The notes under the pieces were generated by a model that saw only the letters and a program-made list of their open reading frames with translations, ran no database searches and was not told where the DNA came from. This document shows positions 49,985-59,806 of a DNA stretch of 64,000 nucleotides, one piece after another. The stretch is from Acidiferrum sp963771295 (GTDB taxonomy: Bacteria > Acidobacteriota > Terriglobia > Acidiferrales > UBA7541), in assembly GCA_963771295.1 (NCBI GenBank), contig CAVYTB010000010.1:62001-126000 (forward strand). Direction: 5' to 3'. A program made the translations under genes and the position numbers. The stretch's first letter is position 1. Every line of letters starts with the position of its first letter.

Positions 49985-52618
49985 ATGAAGACCCTTCAGA
50001 GTTTCCTGTATCGAGCCGAGTGCCGTCAAATTCGCAAGAAAATCGCCTTCCCTAGAGTGGTTGCCGCCGGCGCTGCCGTGGCGTTTTTGCTGCTGGGAGG
50101 AGCGGTTGGCAAGTTGGCTGCGGCACCGCCTGAGACCACGCCAGCGCTGGAGATTTCGCGTGCGGCGCGGCCATGGGAGTTTATGTGCGCGGTGGGCAAA
50201 CGCGCGGCGATTTTTGGAAATGAATCTGGACGAGCGGAAGCCTGGGTTTACCCACTGAAGCTGTTCCGGAATTTTACGGTGACCTTTCGCACGCCCGAAG
50301 GCGACTTTCCCGCGGAATGGATGGTGCGCACGATTGTGGCGCGAGCGGAGTCGACAACCTTGCGGTATAGCGGCAACACGTTTCGCGTGAACGAGACGTT
50401 CTTCGTTCCGGTGGATGAGCCGGGCGCGCTGATTCGCTTCGAAGTGGAAACGGAAGCGCCGCTGGAAATCATCGTGGCATGGCGTCCTGATTTTCAGCTG
50501 GAGTGGCCGGCAGGGCTGGGAGCGACGTATGGTTCGTGGGATGCGGCGCTGCACGCGTTCTCGTTGGGAGAAGAAAGCAAGAAATTCGCGGGACTAGTGG
50601 GCTCGCCGAGCGGAGTGGTGGACTCGGAAGTGTTCGACACCAACTACGCTTCATCGACCGTGGATACGCTGCGGCTTGGCGTAACGGCGAAAGGGAAAGA
50701 CAGGAAAACGGTGGTGATCGCGGGCTCGGTGACTGGCGCGACTGACGCGGAGAACACGTACCGCAAATTGCTGGAGCATGGCGCGGAATTGCAGAGCGAA
50801 TCCGCGAAATATTATGCGGACTACTTGAAGCGGACGGTGAGCCTGACGTTGCCGGATGCGCAACTGCAGGCGGCGTATGACTGGTCGCGCGTAAGCGAGT
50901 TGCAGGGACTGGTGACGAACCCTTTTCTGGGAACAGGATTGGTGGCGGGGTACCGCACTTCGGGAGAGAGCCAACGTCCGGGCTTCGCGTGGTTTTTTGG
51001 GCGCGATTCGCTGTGGACGTCGTTCGCATTGAACAGCGTGGGAGATTTTGCGACCACGCGAGAGGCGTTGGCGTTTCTGACGCAGTTTCAGCGCGCGGAT
51101 GGAAAAATTCCGCACGAGATTGCGCAGACGGCGAGCCTGGTCGACTGGTTCAAGAATTATCCGTACGGATTCGCGTCCGCGGATGCCACGCCACTTTTTC
51201 TGATCGCCATGGACGATTATGTGCGCAGCAGCGGAGACGTGGCCTTCGCGAAGGATCACTGGGACAATCTCTGGAGGGCGTACCAGTTTCTGCAATCCAC
51301 TTACGATGCCGGGTTTCCGAAGAATTTTGGCGTGGGACATGGTTGGGTGGAAGGCGGGCCGCTGCTGCCGATTAAATCGGAGTTGTATCAGAGCGGGCTG
51401 GCGGTGGAGGCGCTGCGTTCGCTGTCGGAGCTGGCGAAGTGGATTGGGAAGGATGCTGACAGCAAAGGGCTGCAGGAAGAATCGGCGAAACAGAAGGCCA
51501 AACTGAACGAGGCGTATTGGTCGATGGAGAAGAAATCGTTCGCGTTCGCACTGGATCAGAGCGGCAAGCGCGTGGATGAACAGAGCGTGCTGGCCACGGT
51601 GCCGATGTGGTTTGGCGTGCTGGACGCCGAGAACTCCAAGGCGATGATCGAGCAGTTGGCGTCGCGTGGGCACGCGACCGATTGGGGCATGCGCATCGTT
51701 TCGCCGCGTTATGCGAATTACAGCGCGGGCGGCTATCACTACGGTTCCGTGTGGCCGCTGTTCACCGGATGGGCGGCGGTGGCGGAATATCGCTACCACC
51801 AGCCGAATGCGGCGCTGCAGAATCTGCGCGCGAATGCATTGCTGGCGCTCGATGGTTCGCCGGGACACACCACGGAAGTTCTTTCAGGCGATTACTACCA
51901 GCCGCTGGTGACCAGTTCGCCGCACCAGATCTGGTCCGCGGCGATGGTGGTAAGCCCGTTGCTGCGCGGAATGCTGGGGCTGCAAGTGGATGCGGCGAAG
52001 CAAACGATTACGTTGGCGCCTTCGTTGCCGGCGGACTGGCGTAGCTTCGGAGTGCAGAACGTGCAAGCGGGAAATACAAAAGCCGACTTTCAGTTCACGC
52101 GCAATGCTGAGGAGCTCGTGCTGGAAGTGCGCCGCACGGGCTCTGGCGATTGCGAGATTTTGTTTCAACCGGAATTGAGTTTGCGCGCGGAAGTACAAAG
52201 TGTGGAGCTGAATGGCAGGCCGTTGCCGTTCAAGCTGGAGACGAACAGCAGCGATCAGCATTTGACGATGCGCTTTAAAGCGTATGGCGGGCCGAGCACG
52301 GTGCGCGTGAAGATGCGCGACGATTTCAGCGTGAGCTACACATCGCGTTTGCCGGAGTTGGCCAGCGGCAGCGAAGGGCTGCGAATTCTTTCGGAGGCGT
52401 GGTCCAGCGGCCACGACGCGCTGACTGTAGAGGTGGAAGGATCGGCGGGATCGACATACGAGCTGGCCGTGTTCAATGGCGCACAGATCGCCAGCGTGGA
52501 AGGCGCTAAGCTTACAAAGGCTGGCGACGGCGCGGAAACGCTTACGGTGGCACTCCCAGGAAGCGATCCGGCTGCGACGGCGCGCGGCACGTTAACGATC
52601 CGTCTTGGAAACAATTGA
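49985..52618 (+). CDS. Amylo-alpha-1,6-glucosidase-like glycoside hydrolase
   Basis: An 877-residue protein with an (alpha/alpha)6-barrel typical of glycogen-debranching/amylo-1,6-glucosidases. A signal peptide or anchor is seen (VVAAGAAVAFLLLGGAVG). The N-terminal domain (about 60-270) is beta-rich. The barrel has RPGFAWFFGRDSLWTSFAL (about 330-350) and GWVEGGPLLPIKSELYQSG. The late motif SPGHTTEVLSGDYYQPLVT carries a likely catalytic acid. A C-terminal beta-domain ends the protein. It would remove alpha-1,6-linked glucose branches or act on related glucans. Specificity not shown. Convergent with the sugar porter 3 bases downstream. Confidence 0.85.
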   Translation: MKTLQSFLYRAECRQIRKKIAFPRVVAAGAAVAFLLLGGAVGKLAAAPPETTPALEISRAARPWEFMCAVGKRAAIFGNESGRAEAWVYPLKLFRNFTVTFRTPEGDFPAEWMVRTIVARAESTTLRYSGNTFRVNETFFVPVDEPGALIRFEVETEAPLEIIVAWRPDFQLEWPAGLGATYGSWDAALHAFSLGEESKKFAGLVGSPSGVVDSEVFDTNYASSTVDTLRLGVTAKGKDRKTVVIAGSVTGATDAENTYRKLLEHGAELQSESAKYYADYLKRTVSLTLPDAQLQAAYDWSRVSELQGLVTNPFLGTGLVAGYRTSGESQRPGFAWFFGRDSLWTSFALNSVGDFATTREALAFLTQFQRADGKIPHEIAQTASLVDWFKNYPYGFASADATPLFLIAMDDYVRSSGDVAFAKDHWDNLWRAYQFLQSTYDAGFPKNFGVGHGWVEGGPLLPIKSELYQSGLAVEALRSLSELAKWIGKDADSKGLQEESAKQKAKLNEAYWSMEKKSFAFALDQSGKRVDEQSVLATVPMWFGVLDAENSKAMIEQLASRGHATDWGMRIVSPRYANYSAGGYHYGSVWPLFTGWAAVAEYRYHQPNAALQNLRANALLALDGSPGHTTEVLSGDYYQPLVTSSPHQIWSAAMVVSPLLRGMLGLQVDAAKQTITLAPSLPADWRSFGVQNVQAGNTKADFQFTRNAEELVLEVRRTGSGDCEILFQPELSLRAEVQSVELNGRPLPFKLETNSSDQHLTMRFKAYGGPSTVRVKMRDDFSVSYTSRLPELASGSEGLRILSEAWSSGHDALTVEVEGSAGSTYELAVFNGAQIASVEGAKLTKAGDGAETLTVALPGSDPAATARGTLTIRLGNN

Positions 52619-52621
52619 GTT

Positions 52622-53947
52622 TCAGGCGATGCCGAGCTTCTTTTGCAGCTCTTCCAGGGAATAGCCCTTAGTTTCGGGGTAGAAGAAGAGCACTACGAAG
52701 AATTGCAGCACCATCATCACGGAGAAAAAGACGAAGGGGTAGCCACCGGAACGCGCCGCCATCACGGGAAAGATCAGAGAGATAATGCCGTTCATGAGCC
52801 AGTGAGAGAAGCTGCCCAGGCTTTGGCCCTTGGCGCGAACGCGGTTGGGGAAAACTTCGCCGATGTAGACCCAGATGACCGCGCCCTGGGAAAAAGCGAA
52901 GAAGGCGATGTAGCCGATTAACAGCCAGACGAGCAAGTCTTCGTGTTTGTGAGTAAGGAAAATTCGCGCGACTCCGGCGAGGCAAAGGGCGGTGCCGACG
53001 GCGCCGATCAGAAGGAGGCGTTTGCGGCCGACGCGATCAATCAGCGACATGGCAATCATGGTGAAGAGTAGATTGGTGGCGCCAATGGCCACGGCTTGCA
53101 GGTCCGAAGAAACTTTGTTGAAGCCAGCATGGGCAAAGATGTCATTCAAGTAATAGAGGATGGCGTTGATGCCGGCAAGCTGATTGAACATGCCGATGGT
53201 GATGGCGAGAAAAATGGGCAGACGATATTTCCAGGAGAAGAAGACGTCGTGTTGGGTGTGCTCGGCGTCGATAGATTCAACGATGTCCTGTAGTTCCTTC
53301 TCGTAATTCTCTTCGCCAATCAGACGAAGCACTTCGCGCGCTTCCGCCACGCGACGCTGCTTGACAAGCCAGCGCGGGCTGCGCGGAATGAAGAACAACA
53401 TGAGGAGAAATCCCAGGGCAGGAACAGCGGCGATGCCCAGCTTCCAGCGCCACTCCTGTGCGCCGAATCCAAACAAGCCGATCATGTAGTTGGAGAAGTA
53501 GGCCAGCAAGATTCCAAAGACGACATTGAATTGAAAGAAACCGACGAGGCGCCCGCGCCACTTGGCTGGCGCGATTTCGGCGATGTACATTGGGCCGAGG
53601 ACGGAGGAGCCACCGATGGCGAGACCGCCGATGACCCGGAAACAAACCAGGGCAGTCCAGCTCCAGGCAAAGGCGCAACCCACGGCGGAAATAACGTAGA
53701 GCACGGCCATGACACGCAGGCTGTCTCTGCGCCCGTACTTGTCGCCCGGGATTCCAGCAAGCATGGAGCCGATAATCGTTCCGAACAGAGCGCTGGAAAC
53801 GGTGATGCCGAGCGCGGTTGGCGAGAGGCCGTAGAGTTCGGTAAGGGCGTGTGTCGTGCCGGCGATGACGGCGGTGTCAAAACCAAAAAGCAGACCGCCG
53901 AGGGCGGCCACGATGGTGCTGCGAAGCAGATAGGGATTTAGTTTCAT
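52622..53947 (-). CDS. MFS sugar porter
   Basis: The 441-residue transporter starts at MKLNPYLLRSTIVAALGGLL (ATG 53947). Sugar-porter signatures are present: GGLLFGFDTAVIAG in TM1, GDKYGRR after TM2, the R-x-GG motif RVIGGLAIGGSSVLGPMYIA followed by EIAPAKWRGRL, DRVGRKRLL after TM8, and PETKG at the C-terminus. This matches the XylE/GLUT-type family that imports monosaccharides by proton symport. It ends next to the amylo-glucosidase-like gene, convergent, suggesting a common sugar supply. Length normal. Confidence 0.93.
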   Translation of the reverse strand: MKLNPYLLRSTIVAALGGLLFGFDTAVIAGTTHALTELYGLSPTALGITVSSALFGTIIGSMLAGIPGDKYGRRDSLRVMAVLYVISAVGCAFAWSWTALVCFRVIGGLAIGGSSVLGPMYIAEIAPAKWRGRLVGFFQFNVVFGILLAYFSNYMIGLFGFGAQEWRWKLGIAAVPALGFLLMLFFIPRSPRWLVKQRRVAEAREVLRLIGEENYEKELQDIVESIDAEHTQHDVFFSWKYRLPIFLAITIGMFNQLAGINAILYYLNDIFAHAGFNKVSSDLQAVAIGATNLLFTMIAMSLIDRVGRKRLLLIGAVGTALCLAGVARIFLTHKHEDLLVWLLIGYIAFFAFSQGAVIWVYIGEVFPNRVRAKGQSLGSFSHWLMNGIISLIFPVMAARSGGYPFVFFSVMMVLQFFVVLFFYPETKGYSLEELQKKLGIA

Positions 53948-54150
53948 CGAGGGTCCCGGGATTTCGTTTCCTTGCTGCGAGCGAACAGGGCGTCCGGCGG
54001 AATGGAGCGGGTTCCCTGGAGAGCGCCGGAAGCGGGAAACAAAAGTGGGTTGATTGTAGACGATTCGGGGGAAGTTGCGCGGAGAAGTTTTTTGTGGCTT
54101 GAGCGCGGAGCGAAGGCGTAGAAAAAGGAGGCGCAGGAAGAGCCGAAGAG

Positions 54151-54179
54151 CGGACCGCCTCGGAAGGCGGTCCCTACAC
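54151..54179 (-). repeat. Intergenic repeat, B-type
   Basis: CGGACCGCCTCGGAAGGCGG then TCCCTACA, nearly identical to 23629-23656. Confidence 0.65.
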
Positions 54180-54199
54180 AAGAAAGAGAAAGGCAAGAA

Positions 54200-54223
54200 C
54201 CGACCTGAAGGTCGGCCACTACA
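54200..54223 (-). repeat. Intergenic repeat, B-type variant
   Basis: CCGACCTGAAGGTCGG then CCACTACA, the same layout with a different palindrome sequence. Confidence 0.5.
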
Positions 54224-54245
54224 AGAGCAACTTCGACTACGCAGC

Positions 54246-55460
54246 TTACACGAGGACTTTGCGGATGCGGTCTAGGGCCCAGTCGATTTCCTCGCGGGTG
54301 ATTACCAGCGGGGGCGCGATGCGGATGACGCGCTCATGGGTTTCTTTGCAGAGGATTCCATGCTCTTTAAGGGCTTCGCAGAAGGGGCGCGCTTCTTTGT
54401 GAAGTTCGATGCCGATCCACAGGCCGCGGCCGCGAACTTCCTTCACGACGGAGCTGCGTATGGCTCGCAACTGCTCGAGAAAATACTTGCCGAGTTCGGC
54501 GGAGCGTTCGACGAGCTTTTCCTCGATGAGCACGCGAATGGCAGTGCGCGCAACGGCACACGCCAGCGGATTGCCGCCAAACGTGCTGCCATGGTCGCCG
54601 GGCTTGAACACGCCGAGAACTTCCTGGGAGGCGAGCACGGCGGAAACTGGATAGAATCCGGCGGCCAGCGCTTTGCCGACGATCAGCACGTCGGGCTGAA
54701 TTCCTTCGTGCATGTAGGCGAAAAGTTTTCCGGTGCGGCCGAGTCCCGATTGAATTTCGTCGACCATCAGGAGCACGCGATTCTGGCGGCAGATTTCCGC
54801 GGCGTCACGCAGGAAACCATCGGGAGGAATGACGATACCGGCCTCGCCCTGAATGGGTTCAACGAGAAACGCGCAGGTGTTGGGAGTGATGGCCTTGCGC
54901 AAAGCCTCGGTGTCGCCGAACGGAATGATGCGGAAACCCGGAGTGAACGGGCCAAATCCCTCGCGGTAGGCCTGATCGCTGGAGAAACTGACGATCGTGA
55001 CGGTGCGGCCGTGAAAATTGCTGGCGCACACGATGATCTCGACCTGGCCGTCGGGAATATTTTTGACCTGATAGCCCCACTTGCGCGCGGCCTTCACGGC
55101 GGTTTCGACAGCTTCGGCGCCGGAATTCATGGGTAGCACCATATCCATGCCGGTGAGTTCGTGAAGATCCTGGCAGAGCAAAGGAAGCTGCGAGTTTCGA
55201 AACGCGCGGGAAGTCAGGGTGACCTTGCGAGCTTGATCGAGCAGCGCGGCAAGAACGCGGGGATGGCAGTGGCCTTGATTGACCGCGGAATACGCGGCCA
55301 GACAATCGAGGTACGACTTGCCGTCGACGTCGAATACCCAGACGCCTTCGGCACGCTCAATGACCACATCGAGCGGGTGATAATTGTAGGCGCCGTAGCG
55401 ATTCTCCAGTTCGATGAAATCGTTTGTGTTGAGGGCTTGGTCTGTGATCACGGGAGTCAT
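54246..55460 (-). CDS. rocD: Ornithine aminotransferase
   Basis: A 404-residue PLP-dependent class-III aminotransferase that converts ornithine and a 2-oxo acid to glutamate semialdehyde and an amino acid. The ATG at 55460 has AAGGAAGG six bases upstream. Signatures: NRYGAYNYHPLDVVIERAEG at the N-terminus, MNSGAEAVETAVKAARKWGY, the DEIQSGLGRTG loop and the PLP-binding lysine in LIVGKALAAGFYPVSAV. It lacks no motif. It is downstream of a truncated PyrB-like gene with a 50-base gap. That suggests an arginine/ornithine-related operon. Confidence 0.95.
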   Translation of the reverse strand: MTPVITDQALNTNDFIELENRYGAYNYHPLDVVIERAEGVWVFDVDGKSYLDCLAAYSAVNQGHCHPRVLAALLDQARKVTLTSRAFRNSQLPLLCQDLHELTGMDMVLPMNSGAEAVETAVKAARKWGYQVKNIPDGQVEIIVCASNFHGRTVTIVSFSSDQAYREGFGPFTPGFRIIPFGDTEALRKAITPNTCAFLVEPIQGEAGIVIPPDGFLRDAAEICRQNRVLLMVDEIQSGLGRTGKLFAYMHEGIQPDVLIVGKALAAGFYPVSAVLASQEVLGVFKPGDHGSTFGGNPLACAVARTAIRVLIEEKLVERSAELGKYFLEQLRAIRSSVVKEVRGRGLWIGIELHKEARPFCEALKEHGILCKETHERVIRIAPPLVITREEIDWALDRIRKVLV

Positions 55461-55510
55461 ATGTACCTTCCTTGCGATTCGAAAATTCGCCGGGGGCGGC
55501 CGGCGACACT

Positions 55511-56155
55511 TCAATCCAGCAGCATGGTCAACAGAGCCATGCGCACATAAAGACCGTTCTGCGCTTCCGCGAAGTATCGGGCGCGGGAATCGGCGTCGAC
55601 ACTCTTCGCGAGCTCTGTGGTGCGTGGAAGCGGGTGCAGAATCATGGCGTCGGGCTTCAGCTTCGGCAGCACCGAGGAATCAATGGTGTAGAGGCCCAGG
55701 CCGGCACGGTTGCACAGACGTTCGGGGTGAATCCTGGTTTGGCAGATGACGTCGGCCTGGCCGAGGACGCTGTCCATGTCCGTGACCATTTCGTAGTGAA
55801 CATTGTGGCGGTCGAGATATTCCAGGATGTCGGGGCGCATTTGCAGTTCGGCAGGGCTAACGAAAACGAGTTTGACGCGATCGAATTTTGCGAGCAGGTA
55901 GGCAAGGGAACGAACGGTGCGGCCGCGATCGAGTTCACCGATGAAGGCGATGCTGAGGCCGTCCAAGGAGCGATCGCGATAAATGCTGTAGAGGTCGAGA
56001 AGGGCCTGCGTGGGATGCTGGCCGCCCTGGCCATCGCCTGCGTTAATTACGGGTACGCTGGAGGCGTCGGCGGCGCGGCGCGCGCCACCCTCTTCCGGGT
56101 GGCGAATGACGATCACGTCGGCGTAGCCGCTGAGCACGCGGATGGAGTCTTCCAC
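55511..56155 (-). pseudogene. PyrB-like carbamoyltransferase, N-terminally truncated
   Basis: The 214-residue frame is the second domain of an aspartate-carbamoyltransferase-like enzyme. HPTQALLDLYSI and the HPLPR motif are visible, as is EDSIRVLSGYADVIVIRHPE, normally near residue 95-110. The first ~95 residues, with the STRTR carbamoyl-phosphate-binding loop, are missing, so activity is not expected. The frame opens at a GTG (56155) and continues upstream to about 56170 as QIEAEDVED. Directly upstream the sequence turns into the GTPase-like gene in another frame. Either a deletion removed sequence between two genes or the assembly is faulty there. Confidence 0.8.
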
Positions 56156-56987
56156 GTCCTCGGCTTCGATTTGCCGTATCCACCTTGTTGATCACCACGA
56201 TGTCGGCGCGGCGCAGATTCACTTCGCCAGGGTAGTAGGCGAGTTCGTGGCCGGCGCGGTGAGGATCGGTAACTACGATTTCAAGGTCGGCAGCGTAGAA
56301 GCAGGTGTCGTTGTTGCCGCCGTCCCACAGAATAATGTCCGCTTCTTTTTCCGCGGCACGGAGAATTCCCTCGTAATCGACGCCGGCATAGACCACGGTG
56401 CCCTGCTCGATGTGCGGCTCGTATTCTTCGCGTTCCTCAATCGTGCATTCGTTGCGATCCAGATCTTCGCGCGTGGCGAAGCGTTGCACGGCCTGCGCCG
56501 CCAGATCGCCGTAGGGCATGGGGTGACGAATGACGACGGGCTTCCAACCATTCTTGCGAAGTTCGGCGGCAACGAGGCGGGAGACGGGACTTTTGCCGCA
56601 ACCGGTTCGCACCGCGCACACGGAAATTATCGGAACAACGGATTTGACTTGCGTGCGCGTGGCGCCAAGAAGCCAGAAATCCGCGCCGGCCGCAACGCAG
56701 CGCGAGGCGAGATGCATCACCGTGGGATGGGCAACGTCGCTGTAGGAGAAAACAACCACGTCGACGCCGTCGCGCTTGATCACTGTTTCCAGATCGTTTT
56801 CTTCCACGATGGGAATGCCGTCGGGATAGCCGCGGCCTGCGAGAACCGGTGGATAGCGGCGGCCTGCAATGTCGGGAATTTGCGTGGCGGTGAACGCGAC
56901 TACATGGAATTCGGGTTGGTTGCGAAAAACGACATTGAAATTATGAAAATCTCTACCTGCGGCACCTAGAATCAGCACGTTTTTCAT
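56043..56987 (-). pseudogene. Cyclic 2,3-diphosphoglycerate synthetase-like GTPase, C-terminally truncated
   Basis: Residues 1-272 look like a P-loop protein of the cPGS type (usually about 450 residues). They include MKNVLILGAAGRDFHNFNVV, Walker-A-like VCAVRTGCGKSPVSR (about 123-137) and a G4-like NKVD (267-270). After residue 272 (about 56172) the frame yields an Arg-rich stretch (NRSRGRGRLHPRAQ) that is antisense-like to the PyrB frame, so homology ends there. The real gene is therefore 56172-56987 plus a false tail to 56043. cPGS-like GTPases are sometimes found beside carbamoyltransferase genes. The role is unclear. In the same direction as rocD. Confidence 0.75.
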
Positions 56988-57470
56988 CGCTCGGGCTCCT
57001 GAGGTATTGCGGCGCTACAAAAGCAATTTCTGAAGCTTGGAAGGGCTCTTGCCATTCGTAACGGCCATCCAGAATGGCCCTTTTTCGTGGGGACATCTGG
57101 GGCTGAATCACGAATGAAATGGTTCTTGAAAAAGGGGTCCCAGAGGAGCGGGAATCACGCGGGGAAGCGGCGAAACGCATAAGGACTCCTTATAGCGACA
57201 GAGCGCTTCGGTTTATGGAAGTGCATCTAGGATGCCGAAGCAGAGAGAAGGCAAATCCTGCAACTTATTGATAAGAATAATTGTTAAGACTCCCTGAGGC
57301 CTGAAGAATCGGGCTGAATGCGCATAAACGCCCAGTGGGAAGTCGGGCTAACACCCAGGGCTCGTCCTGTGATGAATCGGCGCTTTTCGCGTGGCTCCAC
57401 CTCGAAAAGGTCAAAACCCGTACCCTTTGAAGAACCAACGGCCAAAGGATGCGGCACCCGCGTTACGGCG
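56988..57470. other. Intergenic region without gene
   Basis: About 480 bases upstream of the GTPase-like gene and downstream of the lldD gene end. Only small overlapping frames are present. A hairpin GGCCATCCAGAATGGCC with CTTTTT lies at 57063-57086 on the plus strand. A/T-rich DNA near 57265-57295 could hold a minus-strand promoter. Confidence 0.5.
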
Positions 57471-58652
57471 TTACCACTCCTTGGGGATGTTCAGGTACGA
57501 CGCGTTCAGGGCAGAGATGGAGGGGCAACCGATCAGCAGCAGAGTTCGCTCCACGTCGGTGCGCAGAATTTCCAGAGCGCGGGTGACGCCTGCGTGGCCA
57601 GCAGCGGCGAGACCATAGGCGTAGGCGCGGCCAATCAAAACGGCGCGAGCGCCGAGGCATATGGCTTTGACAATGTCGCTGCCGCGACGAATGCCGCCAT
57701 CCATCAAAACTTCGGCTTGTCCGTTGACCGCCGCGACGACTTCGGGAAGCGCGCGCAGAGTTGCCGGCGCGCCGTCCAGTTGGCGTCCACCGTGATTGGA
57801 AACGATGACCGCGGCAGCGCCTTCATCGACAGCGCGTCGAGCGTCGTCGCCCGTCAGCAAACCCTTGACAAGGATCGGGCCAGTCCACAGCTTTCGCAAC
57901 CAGCGGAAATCTTCCCAAGTGACGAACGCTTTGGCCAACGCGGCGGTGACGTCCATCAGCGGCATGGGACCTTGCCCTGGAATGACGATGTTCTCGAGTT
58001 GTGGAACGGCGCCATCCAGGAGAAACGATGTCAGCCAGCCCGGGCGCGCGAGCATCTGCGGTAGAAAAGGCAGCTTAGAAAGAAGCGAGCCGCCGAGGAG
58101 TTCTTTCATTCCGTTACGCGGATCGCGTTCGCGCATGCCGGCGACGGGCGTGTCGATGGTGACAACGAGCGCGGAAAAACCGGCGCGTTGCGCGCGTTCA
58201 ATGCCCGCTTCGGCAACCTCGCGACCACCGACAATATAGAGTTGATACCAGACGGGACCGGTGGAGGCGGCGCGAACATTTTCGAGTTTATGCGCGGAGA
58301 TGGTGGAGAGCGTGTAGATAAGGCCCGCGGATCCGGCAGCGGAGGCAGCGGCGAGTTCACCTGCGGGATGCATCAAGCGGCTGTAGCCCACGGGCGCCAG
58401 GATTGCGGGGAAGGCGAGATCAGCGCCGAGAACGCGAGCGCGCAGATCGGTCTTCGGCATGGCAACGGCGTAGCGCGGGCGAAACGTGAGCTGCTCAAAG
58501 ACGCGGCAGTTTTCGCGCAGGGTGACTTCGTCTTCGGCGCCGCCATCGAGATAATCGAAGACGACCTGAGGAAGACGACGCTTTGCGAGGCGCCGAAGGT
58601 CGTGAATATTGATGACTTGCGGAGAAGCTACGGAACGCGCTGTGAAGGCCAT
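57471..58652 (-). CDS. FMN-dependent alpha-hydroxy acid dehydrogenase (L-lactate type)
   Basis: A 393-residue (beta/alpha)8-barrel enzyme that oxidises an L-2-hydroxy acid, most likely L-lactate, to the keto acid using FMN. VFDYLDGGAEDEVTLREN near the N-terminus, VTIDTPVAGMRERDPRNG in the barrel, and VSNHGGRQLDG with the catalytic histidine are typical. A KGLLTGDDARRAVDEGAAAV lysine region and MDGGIRRGSD for FMN phosphate are present. It is divergent from the fuconolactonase gene. Since the L-fucose pathway releases L-lactate, it fits as its downstream oxidase. This link is inferred from position. Confidence 0.9.
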   Translation of the reverse strand: MAFTARSVASPQVINIHDLRRLAKRRLPQVVFDYLDGGAEDEVTLRENCRVFEQLTFRPRYAVAMPKTDLRARVLGADLAFPAILAPVGYSRLMHPAGELAAASAAGSAGLIYTLSTISAHKLENVRAASTGPVWYQLYIVGGREVAEAGIERAQRAGFSALVVTIDTPVAGMRERDPRNGMKELLGGSLLSKLPFLPQMLARPGWLTSFLLDGAVPQLENIVIPGQGPMPLMDVTAALAKAFVTWEDFRWLRKLWTGPILVKGLLTGDDARRAVDEGAAAVIVSNHGGRQLDGAPATLRALPEVVAAVNGQAEVLMDGGIRRGSDIVKAICLGARAVLIGRAYAYGLAAAGHAGVTRALEILRTDVERTLLLIGCPSISALNASYLNIPKEW

Positions 58653-58870
58653 CGCTCACCAGGACTGTTGATGCGAGACATCTTATCACTGCAGAGCGTG
58701 CCAGAGATGTATTTGCGGAGCGCTTGTAATAGCATTTCACAGGCTTGGGAAGGACGGTGGAGTTGAGATCCTTCGTTTCGCACAAGATGACACGCTAGCC
58801 AAAAGACGAATTCGTGAGAAAGAGTCTGGTCGTCGAGGAAGCAGATCTGCGAGCCTGCCAACCCACAATC

Positions 58871-59704
58871 ATGCACATCGATGCTCACCAGCACTTTTGG
58901 ATTTATGACTCGCGGGAATATGAGTGGATTGATGGAACGATGACGGCGTTGCGGCGTGACTTTCTTCCCGCGGATTTGCAGCATGAACTGGAAGGGGAGG
59001 GATTTCAAGGGAGCGTCGCGGTGCAGGCGCGGCAGTCGTTGGAAGAAACTCGATGGCTGCTGGAATTGGCGGGGCAATCTCCGTTCATTCTGGGGGTGGT
59101 CGGCTGGGTGGATTTGCGCTCACCCCACGTGCGCGAGGATTTGCAGGCGCTGGCGCGGAATCCAAAATTGGTGGGAATCCGGCACATTGTGCAAAGCGAG
59201 CCGGATGACCGCTTCCTGCTGCAACCGGATTTTCTGCGCGGGATTTCGCTGCTGGCCGAGTTCGAGCTGGCATACGACATTTTGATTTATCCCAAGCATC
59301 TGAGTGTGGCGGCGGAATTCGCGCGGCGTTTTCCGGAGCAGCGATTTGTTCTGGATCATCTGGCAAAACCGGAAATCCGGTCGGGAGCGATGAACGCGTG
59401 GAAGAAAGGGATTGCGGAACTGGCGGCGAATCAGAACGTACACTGCAAACTATCGGGTTTGGTTACCGAAGCGGATTGGAACCGGTGGAAGCCCGAGGAC
59501 ATGAGGCCGTATTTGGATGTGGCGTTCGAACGTTTCGGGGCGAACCGCTTGATGATCGGCTCGGATTGGCCGGTGTGCACTGTTGCGGGATCGTACCGGC
59601 GCGTGATGAGCATCGTGAAAGATTATTTGAGCGGGCATCCGGAGCAGGAGCGGGGAGCGGTGCTGGGGGGCAACGCGAAATGCTTCTGGCGACTCAAGGC
59701 GTGA
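58871..59704 (+). CDS. Amidohydrolase family 2, L-fuconolactonase-like
   Basis: The 277-residue enzyme starts at MHIDAHQHFWIYDS, the family's usual N-terminus, at ATG 58871. A GTG at 58814 would add 19 residues without homology. Motifs: DAHQHFW metal-binding HxH, DHLAKPEI, HCKLSGLV and GSDWPVC with the metal-ligand Asp. It likely opens L-fucono-1,5-lactone to L-fuconate. The Campylobacter jejuni fucose locus contains a similar enzyme (Cj0487). It is the first gene of the plus-strand fucose set. Confidence 0.9.
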   Translation: MHIDAHQHFWIYDSREYEWIDGTMTALRRDFLPADLQHELEGEGFQGSVAVQARQSLEETRWLLELAGQSPFILGVVGWVDLRSPHVREDLQALARNPKLVGIRHIVQSEPDDRFLLQPDFLRGISLLAEFELAYDILIYPKHLSVAAEFARRFPEQRFVLDHLAKPEIRSGAMNAWKKGIAELAANQNVHCKLSGLVTEADWNRWKPEDMRPYLDVAFERFGANRLMIGSDWPVCTVAGSYRRVMSIVKDYLSGHPEQERGAVLGGNAKCFWRLKA

Positions 59705-59806
59705 TTCGGTAAGCAAGCGACTTAACGCGCTTCGTGTACTACAATGCGCGAGGAAAGATGCGGTTGATGGCAACGCGCAGTTCCAGGGAAAGAACGACCT
59801 TCTGCT

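Larger units (their letters stand above)
53948..54245. other. Intergenic region with two B-type repeats
   Basis: About 298 bases between the sugar porter and rocD, both minus strand. Two palindromic repeats lie at 54151-54179 and 54200-54223. No gene is seen. Confidence 0.55.

Noticed and set aside
57063..57086. Terminator-like hairpin on the plus strand
   Set aside because: GGCCATCCAGAATGGCC with CTTTTT looks like a terminator, but no plus-strand gene ends there (the nearest is at 52618). It may be chance or part of an unannotated repeat.
56953..57180. 75-residue minus-strand frame overlapping the GTPase start
   Set aside because: No ribosome site and no recognisable features. It overlaps the true start of the GTPase gene.
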